Source of the DNA: Peptococcaceae bacterium UBA4997
GTDB taxonomy: Bacteria; Bacillota; Dehalobacteriia; UBA4068; UBA4997
Assembly (NCBI GenBank): GCA_002398485.1
Contig: DGYV01000014.1
Location: 6,549-22,543 of the forward strand
DNA: 15,995 nt
Direction: 5' to 3'
Shown: piece by piece, positions 1 to 7,208 of the stretch
Layout of the letters: the number at the start of each line of letters is the position of its first letter
How positions within the stretch are numbered: position 1 is the first letter of the stretch
Notes under the pieces: model-generated
The model's database searches: none
Told to the model about the DNA's origin: nothing
Seen by the model: the letters and a program-made list of their open reading frames with translations, nothing else
Program-made: the position numbers and the translations under genes

Positions 1-696
1 GATGGTTACGGCATATCCGTAAATATTATTTTTCCAGCCCGCAAAAGCAACCCTGCCGGCTGCCACACTGTAAACTTTGCTGCCCTCATCTGCACCTATA
101 TCCACCCCATGGTGAAAGCTTTTGCCACGCATTCCGAAATCCGAGGTTATTGGCCCTTTGAGCGGACACCGCCATTTAATGTTTGAAGTTGTTGTAGTTT
201 TATTTTCAGCTTTTACGGTGTTTCTTTGCAAAACCCCCATGCGGCTGGCCAACGCTTTTACTGCTATGCCATTAGGTTCATCATAAATATTGATAACCGG
301 AATGCTTATGCTTTGGCCTACATTTATCCTATTCGGGTCGATCAATTCATTATATGCGGCTAAAGTTTCTACTGTGGTGTTATATTTTTTGGCAATGCCC
401 CACAAAGTTTGGCCTTTTGCTACAAATACGGTTATTTCAGGATCCTGCGGCAAATAAACCACCTTGCCCACTGGCAATACGGCATCATTACCCAAATTAT
501 TCATGGCAGCAATCAACTCACTGTCCGTAAAACAACGCTCAGCAAGGCTTTTTAGGCTATCGCCGCTTTTTACCTGATACAAAAACCTACCCGAATCAGC
601 CTGTGCGGGCAAACTGAAAATAAGGCAAATAAAAACAGCTAAAACACAAATGATATATATGATTTTGTTTTTTGAAAATTTTAGGCTTCTAAACAA
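1..696 (-). CDS. Secreted LysM / M23 peptidoglycan endopeptidase (5' part, runs off the window)
   Basis: Predicted exported cell-wall hydrolase with peptidoglycan-binding domains. I read it from the sequence with a TTG start at 696-694, eight bases after an AAAGGAG ribosome binding site; this gives 232 in-frame residues up to the window edge. Residues 1-33 look like a signal peptide (basic start, hydrophobic stretch, LPAQA-type cleavage site). LysM repeats occupy about 39-83 (YQVKSGDSLKSLAERCF) and 90-134 (VFVAKGQTLWGIAKKYN). An M23 domain begins near 183 with SDFGMRGKSFHHGVDIG, carrying the first zinc ligands H195 and D199. The final HxH ligand of the family would lie beyond position 1, so catalytic completeness cannot be judged. 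The upstream 500 bases hold no clear promoter. Family assignment is confident; the exact bond cleaved is not shown. Confidence 0.88.
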   Translation of the reverse strand, partial: MFRSLKFSKNKIIYIICVLAVFICLIFSLPAQADSGRFLYQVKSGDSLKSLAERCFTDSELIAAMNNLGNDAVLPVGKVVYLPQDPEITVFVAKGQTLWGIAKKYNTTVETLAAYNELIDPNRINVGQSISIPVINIYDEPNGIAVKALASRMGVLQRNTVKAENKTTTTSNIKWRCPLKGPITSDFGMRGKSFHHGVDIGADEGSKVYSVAAGRVAFAGWKNNIYGYAVTI

Positions 697-1070
697 AAAA
701 CCAGCTCCTTTAACGCTTTCTTTTTGCTTATTATGGCGTCAAAAAGTAAAATTTATGCTAAAAACAAAAAAATAAAAACAATATGTGCTTCATTCTAAAC
801 CCAGCAATAACCCCCTGGATACCAAACTGCCATATTACAGTAATTGTAGTTTTGTCATCCTGAATAAAGTGAATTATCTTCAAGATTCTTCGCTTGCGCT
901 TAGAATTACAGTTACATAAAAATCTTTCTAAAAAATTTTTCCATATCGCACTTATCCATTTATTTAATGTAGCTTTTTTATTCTTTAAATATTTATGTTT
1001 GTAGATAAAACAAGAAAACTATTTGTGTTTGTTTTGCTTTTTTATTGTTATACTTACATAAAACCACAAA
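697..1070. other. Intergenic, AT-rich, no gene seen
   Basis: The gap between the LysM/M23 gene and the aldolase terminator carries no ORF with a credible ribosome binding site. It holds one copy of the dispersed near-palindromic repeat (853-911). The M23 gene's promoter must lie here on the minus strand, but I could not identify a convincing -35/-10 pair. Confidence 0.6.
853..911 (+). repeat. Dispersed near-palindromic repeat, copy A
   Basis: A 59-bp copy starting TGTCATCCTGAA and ending CTTAGAATTACAG, with the internal block ATTCTTCGCT. It shares order and orientation with the copies at 5496-5553 and 15299-15388. The outer arms are imperfectly complementary, so either strand could fold into a long hairpin. 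This copy is more diverged in its left half than the 5496 copy. Confidence 0.75.
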
Positions 1071-1098
1071 AAAGGAGCGGCATTAATGCCGCTCCTTT
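1071..1098 (-). terminator. Rho-independent terminator of the aldolase gene
   Basis: A perfect inverted repeat, AAAGGAGCGGCATT / AATGCCGCTCCTTT, is followed on the minus strand by a run of seven Ts counting those of the stem. It lies about 115 bases downstream of the fba stop codon. Confidence 0.85.
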
Positions 1099-1213
1099 GC
1101 AATCGATAAACATATAAAATCAAGTTTTTTTATTTAAATATTTTATGCCAAAGCACAAGTTATTTTAATCAAAATACTTCTTTAAGCTTTAAGCCAACTG
1201 TTCTTAACACATC

Positions 1214-2068
1214 CTAGGCCTGATTGGCAGAACCGAAAATACAAATTTTTTCCCTTACCAACTTGGTCATGGCTTCCCTGGCAGGGCCAAGCACCTTACG
1301 GGGGTCTATTTCTTTGGGATTCGCAGCCAGCACATCCTTAGCGGCCTTCATGAAAGCTTCTCTAACATTGGTATCTATATTGATTTTACGAACACCCAAG
1401 CTAACAGCTTCCTTTAGGGCCTCATCGGGCACACCCGAAGAACCGTGCAGTACTATAGGTATTTTTACCAGATTCCTAATGGCTTTCAAACGGGGCATAT
1501 CCAGCTTGGGCTCGCCCTTATAAACACCGTGAGCAGTGCCGATGGCTACAGCCAACGCATCCACACCTGTAGCCTGAACAAATTCCAAGGCTTCGGCGGG
1601 ATCGGTGAACAAGGCATCCCTATCGTGTACAAAAATATCGTCTTCCGTTCCGCCCAGCTTGCCCAATTCGCCTTCCACAGTAACACCTGCCGCGCGGGCG
1701 ACCTCCAGTACTTTATTGGTCAGGGTAATGTTTTCGGGCAGCGGATGTTTGGAACCGTCTATCATTACGGAAGTAAAACCGGCAGCTATACATTGTACAC
1801 ATTGTTCAAAACTGGTACCGTGATCCAAATGCAAAGCTACAGGCACATGAGTACGGCTTGCCGCCAAACGTGTCATAGCCACTATATAATCCAACCCTGC
1901 GTATTTGATGGCACCTTGGCTGGCCTGTACTATAACAGGTGAATTTTCCAAAGTTGCAGCATTGATGATGGCCTGTACTATTTCCATGTTGTTACAATTG
2001 AAAGCTCCTACTGCATAGCCACCCTTTTCCGCATTTTTTAGCAGCTCTGCCATAGTTACCATAGGCAT
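1214..2068 (-). CDS. fba: Class II fructose-1,6-bisphosphate aldolase
   Basis: Zinc-dependent cytosolic aldolase that interconverts fructose-1,6-bisphosphate with dihydroxyacetone phosphate and glyceraldehyde-3-phosphate in glycolysis and gluconeogenesis. The 284-residue length is normal for class II enzymes. Visible family residues are the catalytic Asp and zinc His in LHLDHG (D82, H83), the EGELG motif (E134), the zinc His in IGTAHGVYKG (H180), the zinc His in IVLHGSSG (H208), and the phosphate-binding KINIDTNVR (from 228). The start is supported by AAAGGGGGAT just upstream of ATG. It follows the zinc-ribbon gene by a short gap and probably shares its transcript, which ends at the hairpin at 1071-1098. 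Related GatY/KbaY tagatose-bisphosphate aldolases share this fold; the overall sequence looks like the Bacillota glycolytic Fba, so I prefer that name. Confidence 0.93.
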   Translation of the reverse strand: MPMVTMAELLKNAEKGGYAVGAFNCNNMEIVQAIINAATLENSPVIVQASQGAIKYAGLDYIVAMTRLAASRTHVPVALHLDHGTSFEQCVQCIAAGFTSVMIDGSKHPLPENITLTNKVLEVARAAGVTVEGELGKLGGTEDDIFVHDRDALFTDPAEALEFVQATGVDALAVAIGTAHGVYKGEPKLDMPRLKAIRNLVKIPIVLHGSSGVPDEALKEAVSLGVRKINIDTNVREAFMKAAKDVLAANPKEIDPRKVLGPAREAMTKLVREKICIFGSANQA

Positions 2069-2110
2069 GATAAATCCCCCTTTAATTTTTATACTGAATT
2101 TGTATGTTTT

Positions 2111-2779
2111 TTAATAAACTGGCTGATTTTTGCTACCTCGCACAGCATTTGCGGTAGTTATCTTCAAACCCTCCTGTGTGATAATAAGAGTTTTAGCTTC
2201 TGTTAGCAAATGGCTGTCGTTTTGAGCCGCCGCCGAAAGTACACCATGATTACCACATTCGGCACAGCCTATAACAATACTGTTATGCTCTATATCTATA
2301 TTAAGATCTACCCTGCCGCACTTCTGGCAGCAAATATTGCCGTTGCCGTAAAGTGTGTTCAGTGCTGCAAGCATTTTACCCATAACTGCGGGTGCCTGAA
2401 AATGGCCTTTGAGTTCATCCTCATATTCCGTTAAAAGCATACCTTCCGCTGTAAGCACAGCTAAAACGCTTTCCTTGGAACCTATATAACCCAGGTGAAG
2501 GTCGTCTATATCACAGTTCAAATCATAAACCTCACCATTTTGCAGCTCATTAACCTCATAAATGAATTCATGGGCTTCTTCACAGCAAGGGCCGTAAATG
2601 TTGATAAGCAAACTACGGTTGCTGTGAAACTCCACCAGGCATGGTTTGGCACCGCAGGAACATTCCATTTGCCAAATTTTGGTGCGGTGCAGTTTGAATA
2701 AAGACATAGAACGATACAGCATTTGTTTGCCGCATTCAGGGCAGCGCATTGCCAAAAACAGATCCGTAGCAAGCAGCAT
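2111..2779 (-). CDS. Uncharacterised protein with two zinc-ribbon-like cysteine clusters
   Basis: I do not recognise a named family. The chosen ATG (2779) follows AAAGGAGG by eight bases and gives 222 residues. The reading frame is open back to an ATG at 2905 (42 extra residues, weaker AAGGG site), which would add a hydrophobic, lipoprotein-like N terminus (a stretch ending ELSC); that start is the main alternative. Cysteine pairs are CPEC (13/16) with CSC (40/42), then CQKC (151/154) with CAEC (172/175), a layout typical of zinc ribbons. A CC pair also lies at 65-66. No catalytic motif is visible. It sits 42 bases upstream of fba on the same strand, so the two are probably co-transcribed. 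The role is unknown; nucleic-acid or protein binding is only an inference from the zinc ribbons. Confidence 0.75.
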   Translation of the reverse strand: MLLATDLFLAMRCPECGKQMLYRSMSLFKLHRTKIWQMECSCGAKPCLVEFHSNRSLLINIYGPCCEEAHEFIYEVNELQNGEVYDLNCDIDDLHLGYIGSKESVLAVLTAEGMLLTEYEDELKGHFQAPAVMGKMLAALNTLYGNGNICCQKCGRVDLNIDIEHNSIVIGCAECGNHGVLSAAAQNDSHLLTEAKTLIITQEGLKITTANAVRGSKNQPVY

Positions 2780-2964
2780 GGACCAAACCTCCTTTGCCAG
2801 ATTCGCCAAGCTCAACAATACTGCACTTGAGCTACATGATAATTCCACAAGGGCAAAGCAAAATCCTGCCAAAGTTAAAACTGACCTAAACTTTTTGTAT
2901 ACCATAAGCCTTCCCTTTTGCCACTTTGCGTTTAAACATGAAGGAAAAGCTGATTTTTTAACGA

Positions 2965-2993
2965 ATTACAACAAATAGGCTATTAAAATACAA
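2965..2993 (-). promoter_or_regulatory. Candidate sigma-A promoter for the zinc-ribbon gene and fba
   Basis: Read on the minus strand, TTGTAT (2993-2988) and TGTAAT (2970-2965) are separated by exactly 17 bases. They match the consensus -35 at 4 of 6 and -10 at 5 of 6 positions. It would start transcription near 2958, ahead of either possible start codon of the zinc-ribbon gene. Confidence 0.4.
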
Positions 2994-2997
2994 GCCA

Positions 2998-3006
2998 TGA
3001 TATAAT
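2998..3006 (+). promoter_or_regulatory. Extended -10 promoter for the FemAB-alr operon
   Basis: TGATATAAT is a perfect TGn plus TATAAT extended -10 element, about 22 bases before the start codon of the FemAB gene. No good -35 lies 17 bases upstream, which is normal for extended -10 promoters. The same nine bases occur ahead of argS on the other strand. It lies within a few bases of the divergent candidate promoter at 2965-2993. Confidence 0.55.
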
Positions 3007-3028
3007 CAATTATTTTTAGCGGGAGGCA

Positions 3029-4132
3029 ATGGTTTTGACACTTTCAGCACGGGTATTAAATATAGAGGATAAAGCAAAATTCAACAGATTTATGGAAACA
3101 CACCCCAAGGGCCATGTTCTGCAAAGCTGGGAATGGGGAGAAGTAAAAGCGGTTACGGGCTGGAAGCCCATTAGGGTAATGGTGGAGGATGAAAAAGGCA
3201 GCCCTGTTGCTGCCGTATCCCTTTTAAAACGCCGTTTGCCCGCAGGCATGGGAGCCATTTTTTATTCCCCCCGCGGCCCTGTTATAGATGCAGAAAACCT
3301 TGCGGCTTGGGATGTACTCACCCAAAAAGTGAAAGAGCTGGCTCACACAAACAAAGTTGTTTTTTGGAAATCGGACCCCGATGTAGATATAGATACGGAG
3401 CTGGGTACCACCTGGCAAAAAACCTTGCAAGCTTACGGCTTCAAAGCTGTGGATAAGGGCGAGGGCTTTGAAGGTGTACAGCCGCGCTATGTTTTCCGTT
3501 TAGATATACACAACGATTTAGAAACACTGCTTGCGGCCTGCCACCAGAAAACACGTTACAATATCCGTTTAGCGGCCAAAAAAGGTGTTAAAATAGTACG
3601 CAACCCGGGCAGGGAAGCTTTGCCCATTTTTTATAAAATTTTAGTGGAAACCGCCACGCGCGACCGTTTTTTGATTCGCCCTTATAGTTATTTTGAAGGC
3701 TTTTATGATAATCTTAAACCTGCAGGCCAGGCTGAGCTTTTCATGGCTTATTTGGATGATGAGCCCATTTCGGGCACGCTTGCCTTTAAAATGGGTAATA
3801 AGGCTTGGTATATTTACGGGGCTTCCAGCAACAAGCACCGCAATTATATGCCAAACTATCTTATCCAGTGGTCTATGATAGAATGGGCCAAGGAAAATAA
3901 CTGTACTATGTACGATTTCCGCGGCGTACCCGGCGATGTAGGCAAAGACCACCCTCTTTACGGACTTGTCAAATTCAAGCGTGGTTTTGGCGGTAAATAC
4001 ACCTGTTTCATTGGTGAGTACGATTTAGTATACAGGCCGTTCATGAATAAAATCTATAGCATTGCCGAACCTGCTTACCAAAAGTTGGTGCGGGTACTTA
4101 TTCGTTACAAAAAAAAGCTTAAAGGCAAGTAA
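3029..4132 (+). CDS. FemAB/MurM-family peptidoglycan bridge aminoacyltransferase
   Basis: Predicted to transfer an amino acid from aminoacyl-tRNA to the lipid II stem peptide at the cytoplasmic membrane face. The 367 residues show family hallmarks in both GNAT-like halves: LQSWEWGEVKAVTGWKP (31-47), FYSPRGPVID (78-87), KTRYNIRLAAKKGVKIV (174-190), and YIYGASS (261-267) followed by NYLIQWSMIEWAKE (276-289) and YDFRGVPG (295-302). No long coiled-coil arm, as in staphylococcal FemA, is evident. The ATG lies only two bases after GGGAGG; TTG at 3035, eight bases after it, is a plausible true start two codons later. The next gene follows after 17 bases and is alanine-racemase-like, so the pair forms a cell-wall operon. 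The amino acid transferred cannot be read from sequence. Confidence 0.88.
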   Translation: MVLTLSARVLNIEDKAKFNRFMETHPKGHVLQSWEWGEVKAVTGWKPIRVMVEDEKGSPVAAVSLLKRRLPAGMGAIFYSPRGPVIDAENLAAWDVLTQKVKELAHTNKVVFWKSDPDVDIDTELGTTWQKTLQAYGFKAVDKGEGFEGVQPRYVFRLDIHNDLETLLAACHQKTRYNIRLAAKKGVKIVRNPGREALPIFYKILVETATRDRFLIRPYSYFEGFYDNLKPAGQAELFMAYLDDEPISGTLAFKMGNKAWYIYGASSNKHRNYMPNYLIQWSMIEWAKENNCTMYDFRGVPGDVGKDHPLYGLVKFKRGFGGKYTCFIGEYDLVYRPFMNKIYSIAEPAYQKLVRVLIRYKKKLKGK

Positions 4133-4149
4133 AAAGCAAGGAGGCGCCT

Positions 4150-5298
4150 ATGCTTAGTTATAACCGTTGGGTAGAGGTGGATTTGGATATTCTGGCTGCA
4201 AACTACCATGCCATGCGTGAATTTTTGCCGCATCAAACAGCCATTATGGCGGTTGTAAAAAACAATGCCTACGGACACGGCGCTGTGGAAACAGCTAAGC
4301 TTTTTCAAGCGGAAGGTGTGGCCATGCTTGCCGTAACTACCTTGGATGAAGGCGTAGAGCTGCGTTTGGCTGGCATAGAAATACCCATACTGGTTTTTGC
4401 TCCCGTTTTAAAGGATGAAGCCGATGCCTTCTTCAAGTGGGATCTTACCCCATCCATAGGTAATACGGAAGGCCTTTTTGCTTTAGCGGAAACCGCAGGT
4501 TCAAGGCAGATAAATTGTCATTTAAAAGTGAATACGGGCATGAGCCGCATGGGCATTGAACCAAACCACGCGGCGGAACTTGTAGATACGGCAACTCGTT
4601 TTGAAAATATACATATAACAGCTGTTTATTCCCATTTTGCCACAGCTTTGGAAGCGGATTTGAATTTTGCCAAAAAACAGCTTGCGGTTTTTCGCCATGT
4701 ACAGGAGGATATTCGTGCCTTAGGCGGTAAGGAGCTTGTTTACCACATTTGCAACAGTGCCGTGGCTTTGCGTTTGCCTGAAGCACGCCTACAGATGGTA
4801 AGGCTGGGTTCCGTATTATATGGACAATGCTCCTTCGCTGAGGAATTTGGCCTTAACATTCAAAACCCTTGGCAAGTTAAAGCCAAAGTAGTTGCAGTGC
4901 GTGATTTGGCAGCGGGCCAAAGCGTAGGCTACGGCAGGGATTTCACCGCCGCCAAACCTATGCGCATAGCTATTTTACCCATAGGTTACGGCGACGGCTT
5001 CGGCGCAGATATAAATGCCCGCCCCATAACCATCAACAGTGCTATTCGTACCATGGCCCGTTCAGTAGGCAAAGTTGCTTTGAACAAAGGTATGCGGGGC
5101 GTATATTTCGGAAATATTTTTTTACCTGTAGTGGGTCGTATAGCCATGCAGGCAACTGCCATAGATATAACAGGTACGGAAATAGCCTTGGGGGATATAG
5201 TGAACATACCCATGCGCCGTACTACCGCAAGCCCTAGGCTGCCCCATTTATACATACGCGGCGGGCAGCCCATAAAAGCCGTTTCTGTTTGTGAATAA
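4150..5298 (+). CDS. alr: Alanine-racemase-like PLP enzyme, divergent C-terminal domain
   Basis: Fold-type III PLP enzyme expected to interconvert L- and D-alanine for peptidoglycan. The 382 residues start after AAGGAGG with good spacing. The N-terminal TIM barrel is canonical: WVEVDL (7-12), AVVKNNAYGHG with PLP lysine K37, VNTGMSRMG (R133), YSHFATA (160-166), HICNSA (199-204), MVRLG (R218). The second catalytic base, Y261, is present in SVGYGRDF, and PIGYGDGF (277-284) follows. The C-terminal domain is abnormal. The usual GRxxMDQ motif reads GRIAMQA (Q334 for Asp). The tyrosine before RVPR in known racemases aligns with proline (SPRLPHLY, P362). Roughly 25 residues normally preceding that motif are missing. 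It is co-transcribed with the FemAB gene. It may be a working alanine racemase of a divergent subfamily or act on another amino acid. Confidence 0.85.
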   Translation: MLSYNRWVEVDLDILAANYHAMREFLPHQTAIMAVVKNNAYGHGAVETAKLFQAEGVAMLAVTTLDEGVELRLAGIEIPILVFAPVLKDEADAFFKWDLTPSIGNTEGLFALAETAGSRQINCHLKVNTGMSRMGIEPNHAAELVDTATRFENIHITAVYSHFATALEADLNFAKKQLAVFRHVQEDIRALGGKELVYHICNSAVALRLPEARLQMVRLGSVLYGQCSFAEEFGLNIQNPWQVKAKVVAVRDLAAGQSVGYGRDFTAAKPMRIAILPIGYGDGFGADINARPITINSAIRTMARSVGKVALNKGMRGVYFGNIFLPVVGRIAMQATAIDITGTEIALGDIVNIPMRRTTASPRLPHLYIRGGQPIKAVSVCE

Positions 5299-5311
5299 AA
5301 CTAAAATAAAG

Positions 5312-5358
5312 AAATAAAGGGCCTTGCTTTATATTTTATAAAGCAAGGCCCTTTATTT
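5312..5358. terminator. Strong hairpin terminator after alr, probably bidirectional
   Basis: Perfect 22-bp stem with a 3-base loop: the left arm 5312-5333 contains AAAGGGCCTTGCTTTATA and the right arm 5337-5358 is its exact complement. A- and T-rich stem ends supply U-tracts in both directions. It lies 14 bases after the alr stop, between convergent alr and pyrG. Confidence 0.85.
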
Positions 5359-5360
5359 AT

Positions 5361-5388
5361 AAGATTCGCAGCCACGCTCAGAATGACA
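5361..5388 (+). repeat. Remnant of the dispersed repeat (right arm only)
   Basis: AAGATTCGCAGCCACGCTCA followed by GAATGACA matches only the right end of the repeat seen complete at 5496-5553. It directly abuts the alr terminator. The left arm is absent. Confidence 0.55.
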
Positions 5389-5495
5389 AAAAGAAAGCAT
5401 TATATTATTTTAATGTTTTCAGTTCTAAAATAATTCTTATTTTACATACAAACCCCCAAGGAATAAAGCAATCTGTTTTGCTTCCACACAAAAAC

Positions 5496-5553
5496 TGTCA
5501 TCCTGAACGCAGTGAAGGATTTTAAATATTCTTCGCTGCGCTCAGAATGACAG
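5496..5553 (+). repeat. Dispersed near-palindromic repeat, copy B (best preserved)
   Basis: 58 bp running from TGTCATCCTGAACGCAGTGA to CTTCGCTGCGCTCAGAATG and ACAG. The outer arms (TGTCATCCTGA and TCAGAATGACA) and inner arms (GCAGTGAAGGAT and ATTCTTCGCTGC) are complementary with few mismatches around an AT-rich centre, so the whole element can fold as one hairpin. It lies in the gap between convergent alr and pyrG. I recognise this sort of repeat as common in intergenic DNA of many bacteria; no transposase is encoded. Confidence 0.8.
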
Positions 5554-5606
5554 TTAATATTTAAGCAACAAAACAGCTTACAGGCTAAAATTATAAAGAT
5601 AACCGA

Positions 5607-7208
5607 TTATTTATTGTTCTGCAAAGAGGCACCTATAAAATCCCTAAATAAGGGGTGCGGTTTTTGCGGACGGGATTTAAATTCAGGGTGGAACTGGCAG
5701 GCCAAAAACCAGGGGTGATCTTTCAACTCCACTATTTCCACGGTTTCGCCATCCTCCGTAACGCCGCTCATGATCATACCTTTATTTTCAAAACGCTCCC
5801 TATAAGCATTAATAAATTCATAACGGTGGCGGTGCCGCTCAAAAATAAGCTCGGAACCATAGGCCTTGGCCGCCAAACTACCGGGCTGCAAACGGCAGGG
5901 CAATGAACCTACCCTTAAGGTGCCGCCCAAACTACCGTTACAAATGGCGTTGTCCCAATATTGGAAAATGATTTCCGGGTTTTCGGTTTTGGTTTCGGGC
6001 ACTGTAGCATCTTTTATGCCTACAACCTCCCTGGCAAAATCCACCATGGCCATATGCATACCCATACCCATACCCAAAAACGGTATTTTATTTACCCTTG
6101 CATAACGCGCGGCCAGCATTTTGCCATAACCGCCGCGGATACCAAAGCCACTGGGCACGATAATGCCAGCCATGCCCGCCAACTCTTTTTCGTAACGTTC
6201 TTCCGTAAGTTTGGCCGCATCTATCCATTTGACATCCAGCTTTACATTATGATAAATAGCGGCATGGCGCAGAGATTCGCTTATGCTCAAATAAGCATCT
6301 GGCAACTGTACATATTTGCCTACCAGCGCTATGGTCATAGGTATTTCTACGCTCTTAGCTTTTTGGCAAAAATCCAGCCAATCCTCCACTGCAGCAGGAT
6401 TTAGCTTGATGTTAAGCTTGTCCGCCACTATCTTATCAAAACCTTGTTCCAAAAGCACCAAAGGTACTTCGTAAATGGTATCAACATCGGGCACCTGCAT
6501 CACCGCATCTTTATCTATATCACAAAATAAAGATATTTTATCTGTTATATCCTTGGCCAGCGGGAAAACTGAACGGCAGATGATTATATCGGGCTGAATA
6601 CCTATACTGCGTAATTCCTTGACGCTGTGCTGAGTAGGCTTGGTTTTGGCTTCGCCTGCCGCTTTTATGTAAGGCACCAAGGTTACATGCACAAAAAGTG
6701 TATTTTCTTTGCCCAAATCACGCCTTAACTGGCGGATCGTCTCCAAATAAGGCAGGGATTCTATATCCCCAACAGTACCGCCTATTTCAGTTATCAAAAC
6801 ATCCAAGTCCTGCTCACGGGCAAGGCGAGTCATTGCCGATTTTACTTCATTAGTTATATGGGGTATAACCTGTACGGTAACACCATCATAAAAACCGCTG
6901 CGCTCCTTATCCAAAACAGAGCGGTAAATTTTACCCATCGTAATTGAAGAATAACGGGTCAAATTGATATCCACAAACCTTTCATAATGCCCCAAGTCCA
7001 GGTCGGTTTCTGCGCCGTCATCGGTTACAAAAACCTCACCATGCTGATAAGGTGTCATGGTCCCGGGATCGGGATTGATATAGGGGTCAAACTTTTGAAT
7101 AGCTACTTTTAATCCCCTGCTTTTCAAAAGCCGCCCTAATGACGCAGCCGTAATACCTTTCCCCAGTGATGAAACCACACCGCCTGTTACAAACACAAAT
7201 TTAGTCAT
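5607..7208 (-). CDS. pyrG: CTP synthase lacking the glutaminase nucleophile cysteine
   Basis: Makes CTP from UTP, ATP and an amino donor; last step of pyrimidine nucleotide synthesis. The ATG at 7208 is preceded by GGAGAGG at about nine bases; an in-frame TTG six codons upstream has no such support. The 533 residues are full length. The synthase domain is canonical: P-loop GGVVSSLGKG (9-18), DPYINPDPGTMTPYQHGEVF (41-60), DLDLGHYERF (69-78), EIGGTVGDIES (141-151), KTKPTQHSV (188-196). The class I glutamine amidotransferase domain (from about 292) keeps ERHRHRYEF (457-465) and the His and Glu of QFHPEF (H507, E509). However, the nucleophile motif, normally FLGICLGMQ, reads FLGMGMGMH, with G381 at the cysteine position. 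The oxyanion loop reads VPSGFGIRGGYG rather than VPGGFGxRGVEG. The synthase half is expected to work with free ammonia. It follows argS. Confidence 0.94.
   Translation of the reverse strand: MTKFVFVTGGVVSSLGKGITAASLGRLLKSRGLKVAIQKFDPYINPDPGTMTPYQHGEVFVTDDGAETDLDLGHYERFVDINLTRYSSITMGKIYRSVLDKERSGFYDGVTVQVIPHITNEVKSAMTRLAREQDLDVLITEIGGTVGDIESLPYLETIRQLRRDLGKENTLFVHVTLVPYIKAAGEAKTKPTQHSVKELRSIGIQPDIIICRSVFPLAKDITDKISLFCDIDKDAVMQVPDVDTIYEVPLVLLEQGFDKIVADKLNIKLNPAAVEDWLDFCQKAKSVEIPMTIALVGKYVQLPDAYLSISESLRHAAIYHNVKLDVKWIDAAKLTEERYEKELAGMAGIIVPSGFGIRGGYGKMLAARYARVNKIPFLGMGMGMHMAMVDFAREVVGIKDATVPETKTENPEIIFQYWDNAICNGSLGGTLRVGSLPCRLQPGSLAAKAYGSELIFERHRHRYEFINAYRERFENKGMIMSGVTEDGETVEIVELKDHPWFLACQFHPEFKSRPQKPHPLFRDFIGASLQNNK

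Noticed and set aside
1445..1942. 165-codon open frame on the plus strand over fba
   Set aside because: It is antisense to the well-supported aldolase gene and its composition follows the third codon positions of fba; no ribosome site.
5961..6404. 147-codon open frame on the plus strand over pyrG, rich in His/Thr
   Set aside because: Shadow of pyrG; the HTHTHT stretch is simply the complement of the GGTATG hexamers.
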